From Phyto melanocephala (lineage: Eukaryota > Arthropoda > Insecta > Diptera > Rhinophoridae), in NCBI GenBank assembly GCA_941918925.1, contig OW799236.1:75482465-75546464 (forward strand): DNA of 64,000 nucleotides. The letters run 5' to 3'. Position numbers and translations under genes: made by a program. Within the stretch, counting starts at the first letter, position 1. The number at the start of each line of letters is the position of its first letter. A model generated the notes under the pieces. That model was not told the origin of the DNA, did not search any database, and saw nothing but the letters and a program-made list of their open reading frames with translations. This document shows positions 11,093 through 22,351 of the stretch, piece after piece.

Positions 11093-14000
11093 TAATTTAG
11101 GCTTTAATTCATATATTTTGTTCAAACTAACGTTTGAACACTAAATTTAATTATTGAATTGTTATTTTTTATTGCTAAATAATAACATAATTGAAATTAT
11201 AGTAAATATAAGTTATTTAATTATATTATCTAAATTTGAATATTGAATTTAACTGTTAATCAATATCAACTGTTATCAATATCAACGCTTTAAGTTGAGA
11301 CTCTGCTTAAAACACTGTAAAATTGCTGTAAACTTTTATCGTTGTGGTTTATCCTGGATGTTAACGACAACTGCCAGTTGTGTTACTTCATCTTCCCTAT
11401 TAAAAGGAAATATCCGTAAATTTTATTTTTCCCCTATTAATTCTTTTGGAAGCATACAAAAGTATCTTGTTTCACCTTGCCTTCGTTTCATTCCAGAATG
11501 ATGGGGCTACCATATGTTGTCTGAAAACAGTGCCTCCATATTGTCGTGTAGTAGTGCAGCCCATAGAATACCCTTGCCTTCCATGTAATGATCACTTTTC
11601 ATTAATTAATATGGAAAACTCGAACATTGCAATGAGAATTGTTTGTCTCTGCCGGTATTCGAACAAGAGTCCTTGAAAGGGCTATTACAAGAAGGACTTA
11701 AAAAAGACATTAATGAACTGTAATAAACTCAATAGGTTTAACCAATTAAAAACTTTAACATTTTTTTCTAAAGCATTCACATTAGTTATAATTTATATAT
11801 ATTCATCAATTGCTTTAATAATAATAAGATTAAAATCAAACATTTAAGTCCAAATCATTAAAATTTCGTCAAAAATGCACAAAAAATAATACCATTAAAT
11901 ATATAATCCAATCCCGTATCAGTTCTGCGAAATAATTTTCATTATTTAACATATTCCAAATAATCCTTGGATAAGGATATCAATGATATAAATAAAAAAA
12001 ATGTATAAATACTTGTACATAAAGAGTATAATGTGGCATTTATTGTAAACACAGCTAAGTTAAGAAACTTTTATTTGTCAAGTGGTATCATTTAACTTTT
12101 TTTTATTTTTTGTTGTTGTTATTGTGTGTAAGGATACCAAAAGGACATTATACACAAGACACAAATACAAAATTTATAAAATCATATCTAATCACTTAAC
12201 ATATAAATAGTGGTCATGTAAACTAGATAGAGGGATATACTATGTAATAAGTAATCATATCACTACTCACTCATAACTTATGGTTGTATATGTGTTAAGT
12301 TGTTGCAGTAGTAGTTGATCTAGTTTGTTAGAAAAACCCCACAACATTATTATTTGCTCATATTTTAAATGGTTTGGTCATTTTTTGTGTGATTGTATGT
12401 GTATTTAGCTGCCATAACTACATTCATACATACATCAAAAAGCATAAAACTTTGAATATATAAACACAAACAGACATACATACATAATTATTGCTCGTGC
12501 AAACATTTCAAATGTATTTGCTTTAATAACACAAACACTCGATTTTATTTGACTAGGGAAAAAAGTGTAGCCGGTCTGACTGACAGACAGACTGACAGAC
12601 AGACGAATGACTCTTATTTTGCTTAAAATGTTCAAAAATGTACTTGACTTATTTTAAAGCTTGGATTTTTGTGCTGGATGCAGATAAAAGTTTCGTGCTT
12701 ATTGTTCTTATTTTTACATCTTTAAAACCTTCAGGTGTTGTTTGTATCTATTTATAAAACAAAATTTTGCAAAATAATTTTCACCAATTTTAACACTTCT
12801 GATTATTTCTAGTATTCTGCACACATATTAAGTTTTTGTTACAATATAATTAAATCAATGAAAAAGTGGGAAGTACGACATCAAAATGTTTATCATATAC
12901 AAATGTTGAATATAAGATCCTTTTTTTCAAACTTGAGAACCATTTCACATAACATTGAGATGTTCAAAACAATTTACATGTACGATAAACTTAAAAGGGA
13001 GTATGTCAATATTCTTTCTCTTTAATCAACTTATACACGTATTTGCAATGAAAAAAAATAATTGGCGCAGTCGATTTTTGCCAATTTCGTATTAAAACAA
13101 TGAACCATAAACCTTTTATAACCTAAAATTATCAACACTTTTTAGTGTCAACTGGTATAACAGTTCTTTTGAGGTTAGTTTGCTATAAGTAGATTCGCGC
13201 CGAAGCATCGTTTTCAAGTTATATACATTCAATTTAAAGATCGCGGTTCAGTTGCTAATTTTTGGCTACAAAATCTGCATAAGATTCTTGCGAGCCAGTC
13301 GGTATCTTAATTGATTTTTAATGCTTTAAAATTGAGAACGGCAAAAGTGTTACAGTCAACTGCAAGCAAAACAAGAATATAAATCGAATGCATTAACGAA
13401 AAACTTCCTATTTTCCAATTTCATTTGACTTGCAGTATATTTTCATTAAAAATAGTATAATTTAAACACATAAAAACATTTTCCATACATATGTATGAGT
13501 ACATACTTTGTTTCCATTTCAAAGAAAAAGTGGAGGGATATACACTCTGGAGTAATTCAATAATTTCATTTTGTATTTTATTTCTAGTTTTTGTGACCAT
13601 CAAAAAATAAAATTTTCATAATCAACTTTATTAGACAATATTTGTAGAATTCTCCAAAGTTGAGTAGATTATTTCAGTTATGATAACTATAGTAAGTCAA
13701 TTGGTACTTAAATGAAAACAAGAAAAAAAATAAAAACAGGGACAGAACTAAAAAAAGGAAGTGACAAAAAATGTGAAAAGAAAGCAAAAAAATATTAAGA
13801 AAATACAAAATAATACTTATCCCAAAGCCATTACAAAACACAAACAGACAGAGAGACATATTTTAAAACTTTAAATGTGCAAACGTTTTGTAGATGAATG
13901 AATAAATGAATTAATATATGTAAGTATGTATGCCCATATACTTATGTATTGGTATTCTTGTAATTTTATGTATTGTAAAGGGTATTTTTTAGAGATATAG

Positions 14001-14259
14001 AATTTTAAATTGGCAATTGAAAGCTATTACTGTTTTGTGCTCAGTTTGGCTAACCATTTCATAAGGTGTAATCATATACTCAACATTAGGCTAACGCGGA
14101 ATCTAATTTTACCCAAACAGTTTCCGTACTTCATGATTATGTAAATAAGAGTGATTTTAAGAGAAAAATATTCTTCTTCATATTCTGGCACAAAACAGCC
14201 CAAATTTTTTATTTCTGTAGCTAACAAACAAACAGCTGTTTGAAAAATAAACAAATAAA
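11093..14259. other. 3.2 kb without a recognisable gene
   Basis: AT-rich, with a short CTGACAGACAGA microsatellite near 12578-12604. Open frames at 11295-11676 (two overlapping frames of about 70 codons) and a 61-codon hydrophobic minus-strand frame (13859-13674) look like chance. Confidence 0.4.
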
Positions 14260-15378
14260 ACAAGTAAGAGCGCTATATTCGGCTGTGCCAAGTCTTATAT
14301 ACCCTTCACAAAAGTGTAAGCGATTTATCGGCTTAAATTTGAACCCGCAGTTATTTCGAATCTAGCAATACTTAAGTCATTCTATGTATTCTGTCACAAA
14401 ATTCAGTATATTAACTCCGCTGAACGAAATGAATCGATTTACGCTTGAGTCGCATGACCATCCGCTTCGCGAGATGAGCCAAATAGCAACTGCACGATAA
14501 TGTCGATTTTGCAAAAAAATCATCTTTTTGGATGAAGCTCATTTTCATCTTGGTAAGTACGTCAATAAGAAAAATTGACGTATTTGGGGCTCAGAAAACC
14601 CAAACCTACTCTTACAAAAGCCAATGAACCTATTACGTGTAACTGTTTCGTACGGCCTGTGAAGCGGAGGCATCATTGCCCCATATTTCTTAAAAAATGA
14701 GGACGGTGCATCCATTACGGTCAATGGAAACACCTATCGCACCATGATAACCGATTTCTTTGTGTTCGCTCTTCATGGTATTAATGTGAACGATATTTGG
14801 TTTCAATATCCTGACACTTGCCACAATCGATTTACTGCATTCAACGTGTGATGGCCGTTTAATTAGCCAAAATCGTGATGTCAATTGTCCGCCCAGAAGC
14901 TGCGATTTTACACCGTTGAACTATTTTCTGTGTGCCGAATTGAACTATTATTGAGGGGATTTTATTATTATTCTCCAATTTGTACTCTAGTCAATCCTTT
15001 TTTTTTTTTTTTTGATACCCACATTGACTCTGTCGGTTGTTTAGAAGCTAAAAAAAATAATAAAAAATAAAAACACCGAAGCAGTTGTATTTTGGTGTTT
15101 ATTTTTCAGTTTAATGAAAGTCGATTTGGTAGTTTTTTTAGCAAAAATTTTTGATACTAACACTTGTAATTTGGTGCCCTTAGCATGCGCAAAAATTATT
15201 TAGAAGCATGAGAAACTTGACATTTTTTTTCACATCTTGTATCTATAACTTTGGCGATTAGTAAACGATTTGTCCAAAATTTTTATAAATATCTCTCAAT
15301 TCATATTACCGTAAAAAACGTGTCTATTAATTATCTTTTGGCTGAAAAATATTATTTTCAGTAAAAATATATAAAAAA
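14260..15378 (-). mobile_element. INE-1/DINE-1-like element (type A) interrupted by a mariner remnant
   Basis: Starts with the family's hairpin terminus (ACAAGTAAGAG ... ATTCGGCTGTGCCAAGT) followed by TATATACCCTTCAC. Sequence at 14960-15060 (ACATTGACTCTGTCGGTTGT) and 15245-15378 (CTATAACTTTGGCGATTAG) aligns with the interior of the complete copy at 27912-28934. The intervening 14390-14955 is transposase. Strand is given with the hairpin as the 3' end, the DINE-1 convention. Confidence 0.65.
14390..14955 (+). pseudogene. Tc1/mariner transposase catalytic-domain remnant
   Basis: Across three frames one can read IIFLDEAHFHLGKYVNKKN, RIWGSENP, ITVNGNTYRTMITDFF, HGINVNDIWFQYPDTCHN and a degraded PP-RSCD-TPLDYFL region. 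These cover the segments around all three catalytic acidic residues of a Tc1/mariner transposase. Frameshifts and at least three stops show it is dead. It lies inside an INE-1-like element, so it inserted later. Confidence 0.85.
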
Positions 15379-15420
15379 ACAAGTAAGAACACTATCATGT
15401 AAAAAAAGTTAGTGACCCAA
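15379..15420 (-). mobile_element. Second INE-1-like hairpin-end fragment
   Basis: AACAAGTAAGAACACTATCATG repeats the start of the hairpin terminus, abutting the end of the previous copy. It is too short and divergent to classify further. Confidence 0.35.
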
Positions 15421-15828
15421 TAGCAAAATAAAATATCTTTAACGCTGGAGTTATAAGTTTAAAACATTTGCCTAATAAATTGTTTGAGATTATTTCTAGT
15501 CATCATTTTGTAAACTATTTTCAAGAATGTGTGACATTGACATGATACTCCAATATTATGGAACCATAGAATGTCCTGCATGTGTAATTAAATAATATTC
15601 CTAATGTGGAGGTGTGTAAATGATTTGATTTTTTTTAAACATATGTAATATTCTGATTGTGATGCAGTGTATGATTATTGCAGGATTATATGCACGAGTT
15701 TTAACTCACGAATTTATATTTTTATATTCATGGGAACTAGTAGCTAATATGACTCTTTAACTCTTTATTGAATAGATTTCTTCGGAGATCACGTGGTGAA
15801 TATTATACCGCATATAAATATTTATAAA

Positions 15829-16277
15829 ATACTAGCTAACCCGGCAAGCGTTGTTTTACCATATAAATTATTTCTAGGAAATATTTTTTACATTAAAAAA
15901 ACGTAAACCATATGTGTTCTATGGTATGCAGATCTCTCTTGTCCCTTGGTATGAGTCACCCTAAATATTTATTTAGTATGAAAAATAGATGTTGACCGAT
16001 TCTTAAAAATTGTGTACAATTTGATGAAAAATACTAAAAACTATATCGATGTAAACTCATAATTAAAAAAAAATGGGCGTTAAAGTTGGCATGATAAAAA
16101 AAATTCTTTTATTTAATCATAACAGAGTCTTAGTTATATTATGTGAAAATTTCAAGAAAATCGGTCCAGCAGTCTGTCCAATCAAGTAAAAAGCAAGCAC
16201 CCAATCGCTTCAGACGTTCTAACGTGATGCGATTACACACATGGACCGTTTCATTTTTATATACTTATATATTATTT
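15829..16277 (-). mobile_element. Helentron-type non-autonomous element
   Basis: On the minus strand it begins TATATAAAAATGAAACGGTCC, runs through a degenerate GGTCC...GATTTTCTTGAAATTTTC motif, and ends CGCTTGCCGGGTTAGCTAGT. Helentron-related elements in flies start with such a TATATATAAAA box and end in a CCGGG...CTAGT segment. No coding sequence remains. Confidence 0.6.
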
Positions 16278-16466
16278 TTTGAATTGATTAAAAAGATACG
16301 TAATAGTGACTTAAAAGCATTTACGCGCAATTAAGAAGAAGAAAAGGTTAAACATTATCGGTACGAACTGCACCCATTTATAAAAAGAGCGAAACTTTTC
16401 ACAAATTTAGTCCAAACATTTAAAGTTTTTTTACAACTGTACTTATCTATCTTCTATCTTCTTCTA

Positions 16467-17153
16467 TCTATCTATATATATAAAAATCAATGTGTGTTTG
16501 TATGTTTGTATTTTTGTATGTTTGTATGTTTGTTTGTGGTTTATAGACGATTAAACGGCTGGACCGATTTCCTTGAAATTTTCACAGAATCTTTCTGTAT
16601 GTCTGGAAGGAACTATAGGCTATACTTTGGTTTAAAATTGTAAGTGGGCGGGGTGCCACGCCCTATTAAAGAATAAGTATTAAATATTATATATCACGAA
16701 AGTTAAGGCAGCTAGAGTCTTCAAATTAAGTACGGTAAGCTTTGACATCCACACGAACATTTGGGTAAAAAATGGGCGGACTTTCAATAGTAGGCGTGGC
16801 CACATGAATTAAATACTAAATTTCGTATATTTGGAAAACGATATCGATTAGAGTACTAAAGTTTTGCAAGAGCAACTTTGACACCCAAATAAACATTTCT
16901 GGAAAAAATGGGTACATTAGAAATAGTGGGCGTGGCAGCTCTCATAGCAATTGAATACTAAAATTCGTATATTTGGGAAGCGATAATAGTTAGAGTACCC
17001 AAATTTTGCAAGAGACACTTTGAAGTCTATATGATTATTTGAATAAGAAATGGTTGATTTAGTAATAGTAGGCATGGCACTTGCAAAATAAATATATTCT
17101 TGAACTATAAAATTTTTATTTCAATACGATGGGGGTGGCGAAGCATACCGGGT
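16467..17153 (+). mobile_element. Helentron-type non-autonomous element
   Basis: Begins CTATCTATATATATAAAAAT, continues with TGTTTGTATG repeats, GGCTGGACCGATTTCCTTGA and several copies of GTGGGCG..GGC, and ends GAAGCATACCGGGTATAAGCT. It has the same plan as 18621-19477 but a different internal repeat unit, with GTGGGCG/ATGGGCGG motifs spaced roughly 125-135 bp apart. Confidence 0.6.
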
Positions 17154-17211
17154 ATAAGCTATATAATATAAATATTAAAAAAAGTTATCTTAAGAAGACA
17201 ATATTTATTTA

Positions 17212-17400
17212 TTTTTATACCCGCCACTAAAAAAAATGGTGGGGGTATATTCATGTTGTCATTCTATTTGTAACACATCGAAATATCCATTTTAGACCCC
17301 ATAAAGTACATATTTTCTGGATCGGTTAAATTTTATGACGATCTAGATATGTCCGTCCGCTGAAAGCACGATAGAGGTCGTAGCTTTTGCTTTTAATTCA
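17212..17400 (+). mobile_element. INE-1-like element (type B), 5' end only
   Basis: TATACCCGCCACTAAAAAAAATGGTGGGGGTATA forms the subterminal inverted pair, followed by TTTAGACCCCATAAAGTACA and a GTCCGTCCGCTGAAAGCACG block, all matching 35712-36815. The remainder is deleted. Confidence 0.6.
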
Positions 17401-18620
17401 TATTTTAAAGTAGCTAACGGAAGAAAAAAGGGTTCATATTTTGGGGTGTTAATATTATCGCGAGTGCACTGTTGAGAAATGTGTATTGCACACAAGCTAC
17501 CTTAACTAAATTAAAAATTTCCCTATGTAAAGAATTCGTGTTTAACTGAGGAAAATTTTCAGTAAATCGTGAATTGATCAAAACGATGTTCTTATCTGCT
17601 TTAAGAAGTTATTGTTTTTTCAAATATCCCAATCATATAACGGTTATAAAACGGATTATAGTTCTTGTCTGATTTTAGTTTTAACCATTCGATTCTAATT
17701 CAGTCTTAAAGTATCTATTTAATAGTATAATTTTATATGTACATATATATTTCCTTGTAAAAATAAACTGACTTTTTAACATTCATTTTGTATGTACATA
17801 TACATATTTATATTTGTTTACATGTACGTTTATCGATATATGTCCTTATTTAAACGTTGTCCTTTTTATGTAAAGTATCTTGTTCACTGTTTGCTTGTGT
17901 TTTCTTCGTATCTCGTATATGACTTACATTTTGTTCTTCTTCTTAACATTTTTGATTTTCCACTTGATTTCAAGTGTCACTGTTAAGTTGTCTGTATTAG
18001 GCTTTTAACACATAAACATACACACACACACACTCTTCGTATGCATACACTTTATATGCATACAAGCATTGGTATGTATATAATAGCCTTTTAATAATAT
18101 CCTTAAACTTATCCATTTACATGCATGTAAATCCAATCAAAGAAACTAAACAAATAGTTGAGCTTGTACACCCACAAACGTATGTATGTTTGTACAACGT
18201 GCATAAATATTCTTTTACGTGTTTATGTGTGTGTTTAAATACATATGGAAATAACTTCCTATCGACAAACATATGTAAATAGTTATATAAACGTACATAT
18301 AAAAAAGATCTTTTGACTAACATAAAAAGAGTATTGAAAAAGGAACTTAAACAAGGTAAAAGATTGGTTTCGGTTTTGCCTCCTCTTGGAGATATATGTA
18401 TGTATGTATGTACATATTGATGTTCATTCAATGTCATCAGTAAGAAAAATCAAAACAAGGAGAAAATAAATGTCAAATATTTACTTTGATTTTTAATTTT
18501 GTGAGGAGGGAAAGGGTAATAAACATGAGGTAAAATAAAAAGAACATCCAAAATTTTCCTTCTTCATGGAATGGAATCAAAAAGAAGTTGCAAATATTTA
18601 CTTGTATGAAGTATTTATAT
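17401..18620. other. No gene recognised
   Basis: AT-rich, with ACATATAT and ATGTATGT simple repeats. A 106-codon minus-strand frame (18437-18117) is built largely from these repeats and is not credible as a gene. Confidence 0.4.
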
Positions 18621-19477
18621 ATCTATATATATAAAAGTGAAACTCTGTGTGTGTGTGTGTGTGTGTGTTAGCTATAGACTCCGAAACTGTAAAACCGATC
18701 GGGCTCAAACTTGGGTAAGTTGTTGTACACATACCAGGGAGTGTTTATGGGTGAAAAAAAGTGGGCGGAGCCACGCCCATAAAAAATTAGTTATCAGTTT
18801 TAGCTACTTGCACTTGACCGATTTTTCTGAAACTTTGCACACATATCGAGCTGTCATGACTAAATAATTTCGTGATAAGAAAAGTGGGCGGGGCCACGCC
18901 CCTAAAAAAGTTTTAATTTTGAGCTACTTGCACTGGACCGATTTTTCTGAAACTTTGCACACATATTGAGCTGTCATGGCTTAATAATTTCGTGATTGAA
19001 AAAGTGGGCGGGGCCACGCCCATAAAAAATTAGTTATCAGTTTTAGCTACTTGCACTGGACCGAATTTTCTGAATTTTGCGAAAATACTGAGCTGTCACG
19101 ACTTTACACTTTCGTCATTAGAAAAGTGGGCAGTGCCACGCCCATTAAAAAATAGGTATCATTTTGGGGTACTTGCACTGGACCGATTTTTCTGAAACTT
19201 TGCACACATATTGAGTTGTCATGACTATACAGTTTCGTATTTAGGAAAGTGGGCAGTACCACGCCCATAAAAAAAGGTATCATTTTGAGGTACTTACACT
19301 GGACCGATTTTTCTGAAACTTTGCACACATATCGAGCTGTCATGACTATACGGTTTCGTAATTAGAAAAGTGGGCAGTGCCACGCTCATAAAGAAAAAGT
19401 TATGATATTCGATTAAAATTTATAATGCGATTAAAATTCATGAAGGGGCGTAGCAACGCGCGCCGGGATTGGCTAGT
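18621..19477 (+). mobile_element. Helentron-type element with a ~121-bp tandem array
   Basis: Starts CTATATATATAAAAGTGAAA followed by a (TG)n tract, and ends CGCGCCGGGATTGGCTAGT. The body is six tandem units anchored on GTGGGC near 18761, 18884, 19004, 19126, 19249 and 19370 (spacing 120-123 bp). Each unit contains CCACGCCCATAAAAAA, a TACTTGCACTGGACCGATTT stretch, and GCACACATATTGAGCTGTCA. Open frames within it are repeat artefacts. Confidence 0.8.
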
Positions 19478-20663
19478 TCTATATATAAAAAAGGATGTAT
19501 GTATGTATGAAACGTATGGACTCCAAAACGGCTGGACTGATTTTAATGAAATTTTCAGGAAATCTTCAGAATATTTAGGCGGGTGACACTGTGAAGTCTG
19601 ATTTTTGATTTTCTGTCTGCGGGCGGAGGGGCGTGGCAAAATCCAATTTTCATATTGCACCACCAATGACATATACATATATTTATTTTGTTTGCTGTTT
19701 TTTTATTTTTTGTAAAAGCCGTTGTCATGTTTTTCAAAAAGATATATCAAACTCTTAAATCGGTTATGTAGTTCCGAAGATATTTACAAAAAATCTATGT
19801 TAATAATGATCCAATATCAAAATTTTAAAACACTCGAAATGTTGCATTCAAAAATCCGAGTTTTCGGTTTATTTACAAAAAATATTTACAGCTCAATGAG
19901 CAAATTCAATTGAAACTGTCCGGCAAATTAATCAAGTACAAATCGATCGACACAGTAATGGATGAAGCCGTCAATTTTCCCACTGAATTTTTGAATTCAT
20001 TGCAACCACCCGGAATGCCACCGCATGTACTAACATTAAAGGTTGGATCACCGGTAATTTTTAACGCACCAAAGTTATGCAACGGAACCAGATTGACCAT
20101 CAAAAACTATTCACCAAATTAAATCGAGGCAACAACCATCGGAGGCAAATTCAAAGGCGAAGACGTTCTTATTCCACGAATTCCGATAATTTTCAACGAT
20201 TTACCATTCCAATTCAAGCGGCTCCAATTCCCTTTGCGTCTTGCCTTTGCTATTACCATCAACAAAGCACAAAGCCAATCATTGACTATTGCTGGCTTAA
20301 TTTTAGAATATTCATGTTTTTCACACGGCCAGTTGTAAGCGGCTTGCTCTCGAGTTGGCACGCCAAAAAATTTATACGTTTTTACACCAAATAAAAAAAC
20401 AAAAAGCATTGTCTCTCCGTTGGCGTTAAGATGAAGTAATAAATAAATATAATTTCTAATTTGCCTTAAATACATGCGTTTAGTTTTAGATTGAGCCCAA
20501 ACCTACACCATACGTAAGTTATTCTGTAAAGAAACTTTATGATAGGTATTCCATGGATTTTTATTTGAAGGCCGTAAATTTCGTTAAAAGCTCAATTTAA
20601 ATCGTGTGGTAATACAACACTTATGTTTGCTTAGGGCCAGCAACACGGACCGGGTCTGCTAGT
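19478..20663 (+). mobile_element. Helentron/Helitron 3' portion carrying helicase remnants
   Basis: Starts TCTATATATAAAAAAGGATG immediately after the CTAGT end of the previous element and ends CGGACCGGGTCTGCTAGT. It encloses the C-terminal part of a Helitron Pif1-like helicase (19895-20396), so it derives from an autonomous copy by large internal deletion. The start-to-end abutment with 18621-19477 suggests a tandem arrangement. Confidence 0.75.
19895..20396 (+). pseudogene. Helitron Pif1-like helicase, C-terminal remnant
   Basis: Frame 19910-20122 reads YKSIDTVMDEAVNFPTEFLN and MPPHVLTLKVGSPVIF, then LCNGTRL. After a frameshift the sequence continues FPLRLAFAITINKAQSQSLT and, shifted again, SCFSHGQL...VGTPKNLY-like residues. 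These are the last helicase motifs of Helitron Rep-Hel proteins: the L.VG.PV.L...LCNGTRL block, then AF..TINKAQGQ, then the SRV region. At least two frameshifts and a stop (TAA near 20120) make it non-functional. Confidence 0.85.
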
Positions 20664-20815
20664 ATATCTATGTATATAATCATGCATATATGTATACAGA
20701 TATATGTATATGCACAGAGTAAAGAGCTTCAATTATGATAATCAGAAATATTAGTCGATTATAATATTATCATGGTAGCTACAGAATGCAGAATTTCGTT
20801 TAAAAATGTTAATTC

Positions 20816-21003
20816 AAATATGGTCAGCGTTGAATAATTATCGTTGTTTTAATAAACGTCAAGTTTTTTTCTGCATTTCATTTGACATTTCTCAATTTTA
20901 GATTAACTCAATTTGAACCATGGAAAGATTCACAATCAAGCAACGCGTTAAAGTTAGTCAGGCTTATTATGAAAATTTGCGTTCAAATCAAAATGCCCAA
21001 TAA
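20816..21003 (+). pseudogene. Tc1/mariner transposase N-terminal remnant
   Basis: From ATG at 20920 the frame reads MERFTIKQRVKVSQAYYENL and stops after 27 codons. The start motif (ER.T..QRVKI...YYEN) is the usual N-terminus of this transposase group. The upstream 100 bp (TTTCTGCATTTCATTTGACA) matches 22560-22590, so both come from one transposon family. Confidence 0.6.
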
Positions 21004-21289
21004 TTGCACCTCTCACGCTCGTCACTGATGAATACTATGCATAAAGACTAGCATTTACACGCTTACAAGGTGCATATTAACTTATTTTCTTAAATTTATT
21101 CTTACAATGAAATCTTAAGTATTTCTACAGTAACTCTACTACTAACTCTTTTTTTCGACAATGTTGTATTTTACGGAATCTGAAGAGTTTAATTTGGTAC
21201 CCAGAGGTAGTTAGAAAAAAATATTAACTTTGTGTGGACATGGCTCCTTTTACTCTTAAAGTTATATAATTAATGTTTGAATTCAACTT

Positions 21290-22233
21290 AGATAATTCAT
21301 TACAGATTTTTTTTTTTAATTTTTGTTCATATAGAAAATATATGAATTTAATATAAAGCGTTATATAGGAGGTGGGCGTGTCACATTATTTCTTAATTAT
21401 TTTTATATTGACGAGTAATGTATATATGCAAAATTTCATCATCATACATCTATTTCTGTCGGTTTTATGAGCTATTAAATTTCATTAACACTAAATTATG
21501 TGAGAAGTGGGCGTTGAAGTAGGCGTGTCAAAGTAGTTTCTGTTGATAAATTCAACTTGGATATTTCAGTACAGAGTCCTTATTCTTTCAAAACTATTGT
21601 CCATAGAGAAATTATATGAATTTAAGATAAAGCGTTATATGGGAGGTGGGCCTTAAAGTTGGCGTGTCAGCTTAATTTTCCATTATTATAAGTATTTTGA
21701 TAAAAAGGAATTTTTGCAAATTTCAGAATCGTACACATAATATTTATTATCAGTTTTATCACGTTTTAAATTTGAAATATACCGAAAAATTCACTGTGCG
21801 GTGTAAATTTTCATACATTTTGCTCCATAACTCCTTTCCTAATGCATAGATTTAAGCAATTTTCGAAGAAAAATATTGTTTTACCCAGGAAATATACTTT
21901 CAAAATTTCATCACATTACGTAAATGCGATTAACACAATCGCATTTTATTCGATGTAGGAAGGACATGTTTTTTTTACCTTTTTTTATTATGAGCTATAA
22001 CTCTCTTCCTTATATACCAATTTTGCCCATTTTTAATACCAAACCAACTTTGTGAATAATAAATTTTCTGGCAAAAAATTTGAGCCCCCTAACTTTCATA
22101 GTTTAAGTTTTATCGTACTTTCAACAGACGGACAGACATAGCTAGGTCGTCCTTAAATGATACCAGAACTCAGAAAATATATACTTTATGAGGTCTAAAA
22201 TGGATATTTACAAACGGAAGACCACCACTATAT
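21290..22233 (-). mobile_element. INE-1-like element (type B), hairpin end missing
   Basis: Contains the type B blocks GTTATATAGGAGGTGGGCG, CACTGTGCGGTGTAAATTTT, CAGACGGACAGACATAGCTA and TATATACTTTATGAGGTCTA in the same order as 22352-24127. The end is degraded (GGAAGACCACCACTATA), and the hairpin-bearing part is absent. Confidence 0.65.
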
Positions 22234-22235
22234 TT

Positions 22236-22350
22236 TTATTTATTTATTTATTTAAATTTCATATATAAACCGAGCCCTATTGGGCCATATATGGTTATGA
22301 GTTTACAACAATGTGCTATACTTATAAAATTAATAACATAATAATGGATA
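22236..22350 (-). mobile_element. LINE 3' end fragment with (TTTA)n tail
   Basis: TTTATTTATTTATTTAAATT followed by TTCATATATAAACCGAGCCC and TATTGGGCC has the same layout as the 3' end of the LINE at 33268-35680 ((TTTA)n, CTTCATAGTAATATAAAAAA, GCCTATAAGGCC). Strand is that of the LINE, whose tail is at the left. Confidence 0.5.
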
Positions 22351-22351
22351 A

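Noticed and set aside
11295..11676. Two overlapping plus-strand frames with several cysteines
   Set aside because: No recognisable domain, no start or splice context; likely chance in a locally less AT-rich patch.
18117..18437. 106-codon minus-strand open frame
   Set aside because: Composed partly of ATGTATGT and CATACATA repeats, no family resemblance, no splice context.
19104..19343. Minus-strand frame with repeated SICVQSFRKIG peptide (also at 38822-39028)
   Set aside because: Produced by translation of the 121-bp Helentron array.
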